A DNA stretch of 64,000 nt from Chitinophaga solisilvae (GCF_009928525.1 NZ_JAABOK010000011.1:1-64000); one strand, 5' to 3'. Counted from the first letter of the stretch, positions 1-9,287 are shown. Numbers and translations are program-made. Notes: a model not told the origin generated them from the sequence alone.

Positions 1-118
1 TCCGGTAAAATAAGTACCTTTATTCATGGTATTTTAAAGTGTGGTAACTTAAATCTACCAAAAAAAGGGGGCAATTGCCCCCTTTTTTCTTGTAGTAGGT
101 CTGATTTTTACCGGACAC
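1..118 (-). mobile_element. possible end of an insertion sequence with transposase start
   Basis: A minus-strand ATG at 24-26 opens a frame reading MNKGTYFTG to the window edge. This resembles, from memory, the first residues of IS4-type (DUF4372) transposases of Bacteroidota. The sequence TCCGGTAAA occurs at 1-9 and its complement TTTACCGGA at about 107-115, so the outer copy may be a terminal repeat. The palindromic terminator at 61-88 sits between that end and the reading frame, where IS elements often carry one against read-through. Only nine codons are visible, so this is a weak inference. Confidence 0.28.
61..88. terminator. bidirectional rho-independent terminator
   Basis: A perfect 28-nt palindrome has six A, GGGGGC, AATT-centred symmetry, GCCCCC and six T. 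A GC-rich stem flanked by A and T runs fits a terminator in both directions. It would end minus-strand transcription from the DACNV gene and block entry into whatever lies to the left. Confidence 0.8.
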
Positions 119-121
119 CAA

Positions 122-212
122 TGATTCATAATTCTTAATTCATAATTAATTCAATAGTCTTTCTATCCCAAATGGGTTCCTCATTCGTAATTCGTAATTT
201 GTAATTCGTAAT
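122..212. repeat. palindromic element a (degraded half-copies)
   Basis: The stretch holds ATTCATAATTCTTAATTC and then CTCATTCGTAATTCGTAATT. These match right-arm sequence of elements l (62450-62569) and k (61547-61664). No matching left arm is present, so it looks like remnants of one or two palindromes. It abuts the stop codon of the DACNV gene at 213-215. Confidence 0.6.
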
Positions 213-1373
213 TCACAACAGCAATATATCTACCTTATGCGCCTGTACCATTTCTTTCGCGGGCGACCAGGAGAAGATGGTGAAATAGCCGTCCTGGGAG
301 GCTACCAGCGCGATGGCGTCGTGCTGGTCGTGCACGAACTGCGCGGCGGACAGGTGCCGGGTACCACCTATGCTGGAAGGGTGTACATAAGATGGGCGGC
401 CACCTACTACCGGCTCCATCAGAATTATTTTCTCTACAGGCGTGGAACTGCCTGCACGGGTTATCTTGGCGCCGAAGGCGAGTAATTCATGGTGTTCGTT
501 GATAACGGTAGCACCGTCTACGGCGGTAAGCCCGGTCATATTCTCCACCTCCCGCCGCAGGGCATTCTGCCAGTATATTTCACTGACTGTACTGCTGTCC
601 TGTCTCAATAAATCTGCTACGCCGGAGAAGGCAGGATATACCGGATATTGCAGCGGCTGTACAATAGAATCCTTCCAGGCATGGCTGCCATCAGGCACTA
701 CCAGCAGGATGCCTCCCCGCCTGTGCGCACGCATGGAAACCGCAATCTGTATCAGCACATTCTCCGGGTTATTCCATAAAGCAGATGAATCCATTCCCAG
801 CAGGGATTTCAGGATACCCGGACTACAGGTATTATTGCCGCTGTTCTCATCTACTACTTTTATCTGGTCGCCCTTCAGCATAGCCACATTGGTAAACTTG
901 CCCAGCCCCAGGATGCGCCGGTGTTTCACGACCAGCAGTCCCGGCTCTGATACATCCAGTACAAAACAGAAATTAGGGAGCTTGATGGTGGTCCCCCAGA
1001 TATATAGTTCTTCCCCGTCATGCCAGACGCCTACATGCACGCCGGCTCTTTCCACGCCGGGAGCCAGTTTGGTCAGCACCTGCGGATTGAGGGGAAGCGG
1101 TTGCTCAAATAATAAAGGCTTGCCCGCCTGAGCCGGGCTTACAAATGCCAGCGACATCCGGGTGGAGTTTCCCTCCTCCCTCCGAAGACTGGCCCAGAAA
1201 GCCACATCAATAATTCTTTCTACGATGCCCGCGGTGGGAGCGGTCGCCAGGTTCTCCGCACCGTCTTCCTTTGCAGCTGTTAAATGTCTGATAAAATGCG
1301 ACTCTATTATTCCGGCTACGGCCGTAGCTGCCTGATATGTTGATTCACCCGTTAGTTCCATATGCCCGTTCAC
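213..1373 (-). CDS. DACNV sensor / diadenylate-cyclase-like protein
   Basis: The protein has 386 residues and no signal peptide, so it should be cytosolic. The N-terminal two thirds resemble the DACNV (probable sensor) domain, with the stretch ELYIWGTTIKLPNFCFVLDV around residues 122-141. The C-terminal part resembles the DisA_N/DAC fold that condenses two ATP to c-di-AMP: a DGA motif at residues 286-288 followed by VIN, and GGTRHLSAAQF around residues 336-346. Known DAC enzymes carry RHR in the second motif. Here it reads RHL (339-341), and the spacing between the two motifs is about 20 residues longer than in DisA. It is therefore either a divergent nucleotide cyclase or a degenerate sensor. 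DACNV-DAC fusions are known from comparative genomics of nucleotide signalling. The gene stands alone, with the neighbouring permease on the same strand 51 bp upstream. Confidence 0.7.
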   Translation of the reverse strand: MNGHMELTGESTYQAATAVAGIIESHFIRHLTAAKEDGAENLATAPTAGIVERIIDVAFWASLRREEGNSTRMSLAFVSPAQAGKPLLFEQPLPLNPQVLTKLAPGVERAGVHVGVWHDGEELYIWGTTIKLPNFCFVLDVSEPGLLVVKHRRILGLGKFTNVAMLKGDQIKVVDENSGNNTCSPGILKSLLGMDSSALWNNPENVLIQIAVSMRAHRRGGILLVVPDGSHAWKDSIVQPLQYPVYPAFSGVADLLRQDSSTVSEIYWQNALRREVENMTGLTAVDGATVINEHHELLAFGAKITRAGSSTPVEKIILMEPVVGGRPSYVHPSSIGGTRHLSAAQFVHDQHDAIALVASQDGYFTIFSWSPAKEMVQAHKVDILLL

Positions 1374-1424
1374 TTTATTTAAGGCATAAATATACGAAAG
1401 CTGCCGGAGTGAAAGACATCCGGC

Positions 1425-3800
1425 CTACTCTGAACGCAAACTCTTTACCGGGTTGGCAATGGCTGCTTTGATGGCCTGCAGGCTAATCACGGATAAGGTA
1501 ATTACCAGCGCAATGGCTGCCGCCACAAAGAATACGCCTGCACCTATGGATATACGGTACTCATACTGCTGCAACCAGCGCTGCAGGAAATACAGGGCCA
1601 GCGGAGCAGCTATCACACTACTCAGCATTACCAGCGTAATGAAATCACGTGATAACAGGAACCATATCTGCGCAACAGTAGCGCCCAGCACTTTACGGAC
1701 ACCTATTTCCTTCGTCCGCTGCTCCGCCATATAGGCTGCCAGCCCCAGTAAACCAAGACAGGAAATGAGTACCGCCAGCAAGGCGAAAATACCGGACAAC
1801 CGTCCTATCAGCTCTTCCTGCCTGAATTTGGCGCCGTACTCTTCATTCACGAATTTATAGGTAAACGGAAATGCTGCACTATGCCGGTTGAATATTTCTG
1901 TAAGCCCCGCAATGGCGGCATGCGGACTGGCAGCGGCGGCCATACGGTACAGCATAATGCTCTCCGGATACATGCTGCGCAGGAACATCACAGGCCCCAC
2001 TTCGCTGAAAGGCGATTCTACCAACGCATTTCTGACAATACCGATGACATGGTATTTTCTGCCATCCACTACCAGGGTCTGGTTCAGCGGGTCTTTCAGG
2101 CGCATACGTTTTACGGCCGCTTCGTTCAGCAGTACATTGGTACTGTCCGGCACGGCTGCTGCTGAAAAATCTCTTCCGGACAGCAACTCCATTCCCATCG
2201 TCTTAAAGTAATCATTGGAGATCTCTATGGCCCCCATCTCTATCGTCTCTCCTTCCAGTTTACCCGGCCAGTAGTCTATATCGGTATGCCAGTCTACATC
2301 TGTAGCTGAACTGGAAGCAGTGGCCACCGCTGTTACCAGCCCGCTCTGCAGCAGTTCATTCTTCAGTGGTTCATAATGCCGGCGGACATCATTATTGGAG
2401 ATCGTTTGCAGCAACAGGTCAGTATTAAAGCCGGTAGGCCTTTCCTTCACATGCTTCATTTGCCGGTATACGGTAATCGTACTGATGATTAATGCAATAG
2501 AGCAGGTGAACTGCGCCACTACCAGCGCTTTGCGGGAAAACACCGCACGCTGTCCTACTTTCATCGTCCCTTTCAGCGTAGTAACCGGGTTAAAGGAAGA
2601 AAGGTAAAAGGCGGGCTTCAGTCCGGCGGAGATACCAGTGAGTATGGTAGCGCTCACGGTTATCAGCCAGAAGTAAATATTTGTAAAAGGAATACTGATT
2701 TCATTGCGGGTGAGCCGGTTGAAGGCAGGCAGCAGCAGGTATACCATCAGCAGGCAGAAACAAAATGCAATACCGGTCAGCAGCAACGCTTCTGCCAGAA
2801 ACTGCATGATGAGATGACTACGGTAAGAACCTACTGCCTTGCGGATGCCGACTTCTTTACTACGCTTTTCTGAACGGGCAGTGGTCAGGTTCACAAAGTT
2901 GATAATGGCAATAGCCAGTACCAGGATACCTATCAGGCTGAAGATACGCACATAGTCTATAAAACCGCCGGTTACCTTCCCGTTTACATATTTGCCGTAA
3001 AGATGAGTGTCCGCAATCGGGTGCAGAATCACCGCGGAATTCATGGCATTGGCATTCTTCGTCTCAGTTTTTTCAATATTCAGGATTTTGGCCGCCACAC
3101 GGTCTGCGGTACCCGGTTTCAGTTTCACATACAGCTGGTAACCGTTGGCGCCGAAACTGCCGTTACGGTTGGCACGCACGTTCTCATCTGTTTGTTCCAG
3201 GTAACTGAAGGGAAAAAGATATTTAAACCTGAAGGAAGAAGTGGCGGGAAGATCCTTCATCACCCCGGTTACGCGCAGATCATGCGTGTTATCCATTCTC
3301 ACGGTTTTGCCGATCGGGCTCTCCTTTCCGAATAAGCTGACAGCAATGGATTCGCTGAGCACAATTGAATACGGGTCGTTCAGTGCAGTGTTACGATCGC
3401 CTTCCAGCATCGGAAGCCCGAACATCTTCAGGAAATTTTTGTCTACGCCGGTACCGCTCACAAACAATTTATGTTCTCCGCTAAGCAGGCCGTGGGGGCC
3501 TGTCCAGCTGGCTTCACATACGTATTCCATTTCAGGTATCTCCGCACGTAATACGTTGGCCAGCTTCAGGGAGGTGGAGTTAAAGGTAAGGGTATCCCCG
3601 TTGCTGTTGAAGTTGCGCTTTACCTGGTACAGCTGCCGGTAGTCCGGGTAACTTTTGTCCCAGGAAAATTCATTGACTACCCACAGGGCTATCAACATCG
3701 CTACCGCCATACCGGCCGATAAACCAAAAATATTGATGGCGCTGTAACCTTTGCTGTTAACAATGTTGCGCCAGGCGACTTTCAAGTAATTGCGTATCAT
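1425..3800 (-). CDS. FtsX/MacB-type ABC transporter permease
   Basis: The 791-residue membrane protein begins MIRNYLKVAWRNI, the usual start of the Bacteroidota MacB-like permease family. One helix lies near residues 20-40, followed by a large periplasmic MacB_PCD domain. Three helices follow at about 285-395, another near 430 that starts the second half, a second periplasmic domain, and three C-terminal helices from about 670. The motif RSKEVGIRKAVGS in the first FtsX domain is mirrored by RTKEIGVRKVLGA in the second, showing the internal duplication. Such permeases act as mechanotransmission exporters or lipoprotein/peptide efflux pumps with a separate ATPase. No ATPase gene is visible nearby, so the partner must be encoded elsewhere and the substrate is unknown. 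Its start lies beyond the terminator of the asparaginase operon. Confidence 0.9.
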   Translation of the reverse strand: MIRNYLKVAWRNIVNSKGYSAINIFGLSAGMAVAMLIALWVVNEFSWDKSYPDYRQLYQVKRNFNSNGDTLTFNSTSLKLANVLRAEIPEMEYVCEASWTGPHGLLSGEHKLFVSGTGVDKNFLKMFGLPMLEGDRNTALNDPYSIVLSESIAVSLFGKESPIGKTVRMDNTHDLRVTGVMKDLPATSSFRFKYLFPFSYLEQTDENVRANRNGSFGANGYQLYVKLKPGTADRVAAKILNIEKTETKNANAMNSAVILHPIADTHLYGKYVNGKVTGGFIDYVRIFSLIGILVLAIAIINFVNLTTARSEKRSKEVGIRKAVGSYRSHLIMQFLAEALLLTGIAFCFCLLMVYLLLPAFNRLTRNEISIPFTNIYFWLITVSATILTGISAGLKPAFYLSSFNPVTTLKGTMKVGQRAVFSRKALVVAQFTCSIALIISTITVYRQMKHVKERPTGFNTDLLLQTISNNDVRRHYEPLKNELLQSGLVTAVATASSSATDVDWHTDIDYWPGKLEGETIEMGAIEISNDYFKTMGMELLSGRDFSAAAVPDSTNVLLNEAAVKRMRLKDPLNQTLVVDGRKYHVIGIVRNALVESPFSEVGPVMFLRSMYPESIMLYRMAAAASPHAAIAGLTEIFNRHSAAFPFTYKFVNEEYGAKFRQEELIGRLSGIFALLAVLISCLGLLGLAAYMAEQRTKEIGVRKVLGATVAQIWFLLSRDFITLVMLSSVIAAPLALYFLQRWLQQYEYRISIGAGVFFVAAAIALVITLSVISLQAIKAAIANPVKSLRSE

Positions 3801-3822
3801 GCCAGATGCAACCTAAGAAAAA

Positions 3823-3901
3823 TGCCAAAATAAAAAGCCGTTGTATCCAGGCCCTTTCATATTTATTTAAAATAAATATGTTCGGTTTTGATACAACGGC
3901 T
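3823..3901 (-). terminator. terminator of the aspT-decarboxylase-asparaginase operon
   Basis: Arms AGCCGTTGTATC (3836-3847) and GATACAACGGCT (3890-3901) form a 12-bp stem. The interior holds a second palindrome, CATATTTATTT/AAATAAATATG. Read on the minus strand the stem is followed by TTTTTATTTT, as expected for a terminator after the asparaginase gene. Confidence 0.75.
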
Positions 3902-3924
3902 GTTCATTACACAACAGGGGGCGG

Positions 3925-4974
3925 TCAGTAAGTGAAGAAATATTCCTGTAATTTTTTCTTGTCTTTGGTTTGTGTTAGTCCCAGCATTAGCAGGATACGT
4001 GCTTTCTGCGGACTGAGGTCATCCCCTACAATGGTCCCCAGCCTGGAATCGTCTGTTTCATCGAAGAGGGTTACCCTGCCGGTAGCCACGCGGGAAGCCC
4101 GGCATACAACAACTCCTTTTTTAATGGCATTGACTACTGCTTCCGTATTTGCCTTATTCAGGTTGCCGTTCCCCAGTCCGCCGGTAACGATACCGGCCAC
4201 ACCGGCAGCAGTATAGGCATTGATACCTGTTCCCGGCGCATCCGCAAACAGTTCCACCACGGCTACTTCGGGCAGCTTAGTCAGACCGGTGATATCAAAA
4301 GGCGTATCCTTGGTAGATTTCCTTCTTTCGCCCATATAGTACGATACCCTGCCGTCATACACCTGGCCGATAGGGCCGGTATTGGGAGATTTGAACGCAT
4401 CCACATGCGTGGTGCTCACTTTCACCACATCCCTGCCGTCGAAGATACCTTCGCTAAAAGCTACCATCACGCCTTTTCCTTTAGAGTTGGGACTGGCGGC
4501 TACCACCACTGCGTCGTAGAGGTTCTTGGGACCGTCTGCACTCATAGCCGTGGCCGGACGCATAGAACCGGTCAGCACTACCGGGTTGTCATAGCGGACA
4601 GTCAGACTCAGAAAATAAGCGGTTTCTTCCTGGGTATCGGTACCATGCGTGATGACAATACCATCTGCCTCATTATTCTTAAAAATTTCGTTGATACGTT
4701 TGTTGAGTTTCATCCAGATATCGACTGACATATCCTGGCTGCCCACATTGGAAATCTGTTCTCCGGTGATCTCCGCTACCTTGTCAATACCCGGCACTGC
4801 ATCTATCAGATCCTGGATGGGCAACGAGCCGGCAGTATAGGCCGCACGGTCTACCGATGCACCCTTCCCGGCGATAGTGCCGCCGGTAGCCAGTATTTTA
4901 ACGCGCGGCAGTTTCTGTGCGTTCGCTGCCGCACAGACAAATAATATACATACAATGAGTGTCAGCTTTTTCAT
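3925..4974 (-). CDS. ansB: type II (periplasmic) L-asparaginase
   Basis: It hydrolyses L-asparagine to aspartate and ammonia. The 349-residue precursor starts with a signal peptide ending near NAQ (residues 18-20), so the enzyme is exported. The first catalytic signature ILATGGTIAG has its nucleophilic Thr at residue 33. The second, VITHGTDTQEET, carries the Thr-Asp pair, and VLTGSMRPATAMSADG is the substrate-site segment of the family. The length fits type II asparaginases. It is the last gene of the operon behind the aspartate 4-decarboxylase (30 bp gap) and the aspartate:alanine antiporter. The export signal suggests that it makes aspartate outside the inner membrane for import by the antiporter. 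The hairpin at 3836-3901 ends the operon. Confidence 0.95.
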   Translation of the reverse strand: MKKLTLIVCILFVCAAANAQKLPRVKILATGGTIAGKGASVDRAAYTAGSLPIQDLIDAVPGIDKVAEITGEQISNVGSQDMSVDIWMKLNKRINEIFKNNEADGIVITHGTDTQEETAYFLSLTVRYDNPVVLTGSMRPATAMSADGPKNLYDAVVVAASPNSKGKGVMVAFSEGIFDGRDVVKVSTTHVDAFKSPNTGPIGQVYDGRVSYYMGERRKSTKDTPFDITGLTKLPEVAVVELFADAPGTGINAYTAAGVAGIVTGGLGNGNLNKANTEAVVNAIKKGVVVCRASRVATGRVTLFDETDDSRLGTIVGDDLSPQKARILLMLGLTQTKDKKKLQEYFFTY

Positions 4975-5004
4975 AGCAATAGATGGTTTTAGTGTATGAT
5001 GTTG

Positions 5005-6636
5005 TTATTTGCTTTTCCAGGCGCGTACATATTCCTGCATCAGTTCCGTAATATGTTTCCCTATTACAGGATATGCCTCTGTAGGCAGGTTGGCCAGCGA
5101 TACGCGGATAGACCATTCAGGCCCATCAAATCCGCCGCCATTGAGTAATACAACGCCGGTTCTTTCTGCCAGCCGGAATAAAATATCTACCGGTTCAAAA
5201 TTTTTCTTCAGCCATTTCACAAAATCATCTCCGTAAATTTTCTTCGCCCAGATCTGAATATCTATTTCAGAGTAGTACCCGGAATTAAGCGGATCTTTGA
5301 TCAGCGGTATTTCCAGCTCATCCCATAAAAGTTTCAGTCTCTTCTGCACCAGCGCCTGGGTAATTTTCTTATACTTATTCTTTGTATCCAGCAATGCAAA
5401 TGCTGAAAACAGCATCATCTGCGTCTGCTGCGGCAGTGACAGGCCCGCGGTGTGATTGAGGGCTACCTGCCTGCTGTCCGCCACCATTCTGTCAATGAAA
5501 GTCAGCTCCTCCGGATGAAGGGTAATACTGCCGTAACGTTTATGCAGCAGCTTCTGCGTGGCCGCCGGCAGCTTACGGATCCTGTCATCGAAAATATTCT
5601 TCTGATGAATGGCAATAGCGCCCAGCCGCCAGCCGGTACATCCGAAATATTTGGAGAAGGAATACACACAGATGGTATTGTAGGGAATCGTCTTCATCAG
5701 GGAATGAAATCCGGGAACAAACGTGCCATACACATCATCCGTTACTACCATCAGGTTCGGATTTTCCTTTTTCACGATATTCACAATTTTCCTCATCGCT
5801 TCAGGATGCAGGGCAGCAGAAGGCGGATTACTGGGGTTGACGGTGAACAATATCTTTATCCTGGGATCCTTCAGTTTATTCAGTTCACTGTCGGGGTACT
5901 GCCAGGTATGCCTTCCATCCTTGTTCATGGAAGAGGCCTCAATATTCACTACGTTGAAGGAATACCGCTCCAATTGCGGTATCTCTATATAAGGTGTAAA
6001 TACGGGTACCATCAGCGCTATTTTATCGCCCTTTTTCACCAGATGGTTCTGCATCAGCGAATCAAAAATATAGCACATGGCAGCCGTACCGCCCTCCACG
6101 GCAAACAGGTCAAACTTACCTCTGGGCGACTCACTGTTGCACATTTCCTGTATAAGGTAATCATGTATAATGGGCTCCATGTGGGATAATATTCTGTCCG
6201 GCACCGGATACTGGTCACCAATCACGCTCTCTGCCAGCTCATGCGCCCATGCATCCGGATTGAAACCATGCTGCTTAATGCCATACCTATAGGTTTTCTG
6301 TAACAGGTCTATGCCCGGCGCATTTTTATTGGAGGACAGGAACTTTTCAAAACGCCTGCCAATACCTTTCTTTTCTGGAATACCGGCCAGCCCTTCTGCC
6401 GTATTCATTACCCTTCTGCATTCTTCTATCCCAAAAAGCCCCAGCGTTAAAAAAGCCTCTCTGGGTATGGTAGCAATCCAGTTAGGATTACCCCGGCCTG
6501 CATTCAACATCACCGTAGAGTTTTTACGGCTTTCTTCTTCTGCCAGCTTAATCAGGTTATCCTTCAGTTGAAATGGGCTAAGCCCTTCCAGCAAATGTTC
6601 TTTTTTTCTGCTGGTTTTAATTTTTGTCAGCGCCAT
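5005..6636 (-). CDS. asdA: bifunctional aspartate transaminase / aspartate 4-decarboxylase
   Basis: This is a cytosolic PLP enzyme of fold type I that turns L-aspartate into L-alanine and CO2, with some aminotransferase activity. The 543 residues match the length of aspartate beta-decarboxylases and exceed ordinary aminotransferases by about 140. The segment VYSFSKYFGCTGWRLGAI holds the PLP lysine in SFSK followed by the conserved GWRLG. The stretch ILFTVNPSNPPS is the family's NPxNPP motif. The gene sits between the antiporter (49 bp upstream) and asparaginase (30 bp downstream). This is the context expected for decarboxylative energy conservation: each turnover consumes a cytosolic proton while the antiporter exchanges the charged substrate for neutral alanine. 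Confidence 0.93.
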   Translation of the reverse strand: MALTKIKTSRKKEHLLEGLSPFQLKDNLIKLAEEESRKNSTVMLNAGRGNPNWIATIPREAFLTLGLFGIEECRRVMNTAEGLAGIPEKKGIGRRFEKFLSSNKNAPGIDLLQKTYRYGIKQHGFNPDAWAHELAESVIGDQYPVPDRILSHMEPIIHDYLIQEMCNSESPRGKFDLFAVEGGTAAMCYIFDSLMQNHLVKKGDKIALMVPVFTPYIEIPQLERYSFNVVNIEASSMNKDGRHTWQYPDSELNKLKDPRIKILFTVNPSNPPSAALHPEAMRKIVNIVKKENPNLMVVTDDVYGTFVPGFHSLMKTIPYNTICVYSFSKYFGCTGWRLGAIAIHQKNIFDDRIRKLPAATQKLLHKRYGSITLHPEELTFIDRMVADSRQVALNHTAGLSLPQQTQMMLFSAFALLDTKNKYKKITQALVQKRLKLLWDELEIPLIKDPLNSGYYSEIDIQIWAKKIYGDDFVKWLKKNFEPVDILFRLAERTGVVLLNGGGFDGPEWSIRVSLANLPTEAYPVIGKHITELMQEYVRAWKSK

Positions 6637-6685
6637 ACAAAACTATTTTAGATAATGAACAGTCAGAAAGCTATAGAGGAAGATG

Positions 6686-8386
6686 TCATCGCATCAACAG
6701 GACAATCACGACTCCCCAGATAATCAGCAGGGTATTGCCTACTGCGTAGGTAACAGTATATCCCAGGGCAGGCGTTTTGCTTTCCACCGCATCCTGGATA
6801 GCGCCCAGGGCGGCGGTAGTGGTTCTGGCTCCCGCAGTGCAGCCCAGGATTAAGGCCGGATGAAATTTGAATATGTATTTTCCGAGCAGTACGCCGGTAA
6901 TAAGGGGCAGCGCGGTCGCCACCGCGCCTACCAGGAAAAGGCTGACGCCTACCTGTTTGAAACCATCCACAAATCCGGGGCCTGCAGTAATACCTACTAC
7001 AGCAATAAACATATTCAGCCCCACATTGTTCATCATCCATAAGGCAGGAGCAGGAATACGCCCGAAGGTAGGATGCTGCGAGCGCAGCCAGCCAAAGACC
7101 AGCCCGGCTATCAGCGCACCGCCGCTGGTACTCAGACTGATAGGCACTCCCTTTACATGTATGGTGAGCACGCCGAGCAGGCCGCCCAGCACAATGCCAA
7201 TACCCACAAACATCATATCGGTTTTTTCGGTGGGCCTGTCTGCGTAGCCTATCTGTACTGCGGCTTTATCTACTTCTTTCTTCAGGCCTATCAGTTCAAT
7301 GGTATCTCCCCTGTCTATAACAGTATCTCCCATCACGGGAACGGCTATATCTGCACGTTTGATACTGCGGATAAAAATGCCGTGCATAAAGGGTTTTGCT
7401 CTCAGCTCACTGACTTTTATACCGGATATTTCTTTCTTGCTGATTAATACGGAGAGTACTTCTGCCGGGAAGTTAAGCAGTTCATGGTCCTGTACTTCAG
7501 GGCCTATCCACTGATCTTCGTTCATAATATTCTCTCTCCTGCCACTTAACACCACCAGGTCGTTTTTCCGGATACGCACATCCGGTGCGGCTTCCACCAG
7601 GTTATTCTGCTGCCGGAGCCGCTCTACGAAAAGGCGGTATCCCTTTGAAGCGAGGTATGCTTCCAGTTCTTTCACAGTTTTGCCATCACCGAACCAATCG
7701 TTCGTTACTTTATATGCCCTGAAAACAATGACTGCATCGGCAGATATCATTCCCGGCTGATCGGCTTCGTTGCCGCCGCCCATTTTGGCTTCCAGCTCAC
7801 GGCATGCCTGCTTTACCTTTTCGATGCCACCCAGCATGGCAGGGGCCACACTGGCCAGCAACCATGCGGAGCCTGCTGTACCAAACAGGTAGGTTACTGC
7901 ATAGCATACAGGAATAACATTCGTGTAATCCGTTTTCTCTGCTGCCGTCAACGGCAGCCCACTGATCGTATCGCCGGCTACGCCGATTACGGCAGAAATA
8001 GTTTGGGATCCTGCCAGCAGACCCGCCGCCTGCCCCATATTATATCCCATAAACTTTGCACAGAGCCATGGGAACACCAGGCAGGATATCAGCATCAGCA
8101 CCGCGAATCCCATCTGGGGCAAACCATCCTTCTTCAGTCCGCGAAAAAACTGAGGGCCAACACTATAGCCTACCGCAAAGAGAAACATCAGGAAGAAAAC
8201 AGATTTTACAGTTGGAGAGATATCGATCTTTAGCTGTCCGATTACTACGCCCACCAGCAACACGGCTGTTACGGTACCCAGACTGAAAGTTTTTATTTTA
8301 AGCGGGCCAATGGCGAAACCCAATGCCAGTGTGAGGAAAATGGCCAGTTCAGGATACTGTTGCAATACGGACGTAATCCAATGCAT
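6686..8386 (-). CDS. aspT: aspartate:alanine antiporter (AAE family)
   Basis: The 566-residue inner-membrane protein exchanges external aspartate for internal alanine. It has the AAE architecture: about five hydrophobic helices in the first 180 residues, a central cytosolic part of some 190 residues with two TrkA_C-like domains (for example RENDLVVLSG-type segments near 265-275 and GDTIELIG near 355), then a second helical block to the C terminus. GSQTISAVIGVAGDTI in the first half is paralleled by GCTAGARTTTAALGAI in the second, the conserved glycine-rich repeats of the family. It is the first gene of the three-gene operon with aspartate 4-decarboxylase and asparaginase. Electrogenic Asp/Ala exchange with decarboxylation generates proton motive force in Tetragenococcus, and the same is inferred here. 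Confidence 0.92.
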   Translation of the reverse strand: MHWITSVLQQYPELAIFLTLALGFAIGPLKIKTFSLGTVTAVLLVGVVIGQLKIDISPTVKSVFFLMFLFAVGYSVGPQFFRGLKKDGLPQMGFAVLMLISCLVFPWLCAKFMGYNMGQAAGLLAGSQTISAVIGVAGDTISGLPLTAAEKTDYTNVIPVCYAVTYLFGTAGSAWLLASVAPAMLGGIEKVKQACRELEAKMGGGNEADQPGMISADAVIVFRAYKVTNDWFGDGKTVKELEAYLASKGYRLFVERLRQQNNLVEAAPDVRIRKNDLVVLSGRRENIMNEDQWIGPEVQDHELLNFPAEVLSVLISKKEISGIKVSELRAKPFMHGIFIRSIKRADIAVPVMGDTVIDRGDTIELIGLKKEVDKAAVQIGYADRPTEKTDMMFVGIGIVLGGLLGVLTIHVKGVPISLSTSGGALIAGLVFGWLRSQHPTFGRIPAPALWMMNNVGLNMFIAVVGITAGPGFVDGFKQVGVSLFLVGAVATALPLITGVLLGKYIFKFHPALILGCTAGARTTTAALGAIQDAVESKTPALGYTVTYAVGNTLLIIWGVVIVLLMR

Positions 8387-8495
8387 AAGTGGTTATTTAG
8401 TGTAAAGAAATGGTTCACCTTCAGGCTTCTTTAACAAGGCAAACCCATCTTTTGTTTAATAACCAAAGAAACGGAAAGGGGTAACAGCAGAAATA

Positions 8496-9200
8496 TCAGG
8501 TATGTAACACAGCGTCCTTCAGCAGGGGAATCAGGTCCGGTTCCTTATCTTCCAGCCAGCAGATATTCTCTGAACAGGTAACATCTGCAGCGTCCTGTAC
8601 AACAGGAATGAATGTCTCAGGTACCCAGAAGTAAAGCAGGTGAAGGATACTATCAATATAAATCCATGTGTCTAATGGCGGCATCTCATATACATCTACA
8701 TATCCCCTGCTTATATCCTCTGCTGCGCCATCCGTCAGTGAGAAATCTATCACATAAACGCCTATACGCCCTTTAGCGGTTTTCATTGGCGCATAATGCA
8801 ACGTATCTTCCTTCCTCATCGTCTCTGCTACTGATAAAAAAAACTGCATCTGCGCTACATCTGATGCATCATTCAAATGAACACTCAGATCATTTACCGT
8901 CTCATATATTACCCCATTCCAGGCAAAAGGTGTTTTCCTGAATACCTTTTTATAATCTCCGTTTTCTACATCGAAATGACGGCTCAGGTAATCAGTATAT
9001 CCCATCACCTGCTGCCAGTTACCGGCAAAAACGGCCAGTGCTTCCTCCGTCCAGGTACGTTGAATTGTTCTTGGTGTTGAAGGAACATAATGTAAAGGGT
9101 ATGTTTCTTTCCTCTTTATGAAATAACGGTAAAGCGTATACAAAATACTGATAACGGCAAATACTAAAGGAGCAAGCATGGCTGGTGCTGAAATTTTCAT
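8496..9200 (-). CDS. hypothetical membrane-anchored protein
   Basis: I do not recognise the family. The start at 9200 (MKISAPAML) is preferred because a hydrophobic helix follows at once (about residues 4-24 of this form); an in-frame ATG seven codons upstream (9221) is the alternative. After the helix comes KRKE, then a soluble region of about 200 residues that is rich in aromatic and acidic residues. There are no Cys pairs, nucleotide motifs or repeats, apart from two cysteines close together near the end (TCSENICW). The predicted topology is an N-terminal anchor with the rest on one side of the inner membrane. It ends about 110 bp before the start of aspT on the same strand, with no terminator-like hairpin between them. 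Confidence 0.6.
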   Translation of the reverse strand: MKISAPAMLAPLVFAVISILYTLYRYFIKRKETYPLHYVPSTPRTIQRTWTEEALAVFAGNWQQVMGYTDYLSRHFDVENGDYKKVFRKTPFAWNGVIYETVNDLSVHLNDASDVAQMQFFLSVAETMRKEDTLHYAPMKTAKGRIGVYVIDFSLTDGAAEDISRGYVDVYEMPPLDTWIYIDSILHLLYFWVPETFIPVVQDAADVTCSENICWLEDKEPDLIPLLKDAVLHT

Positions 9201-9287
9201 GGTATAGATACGTCTATACAAATTTATTACATCGAAATCATTTCCGCATAGCCTGATTCGGGGCTACTTGTCTTGTCAGCCCTATCC

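Noticed and set aside
213..1373. A functional c-di-AMP synthase (DisA/CdaA)
   Set aside because: The motif match is partial (RHL for RHR, longer spacing), so only a DAC-like domain is claimed.
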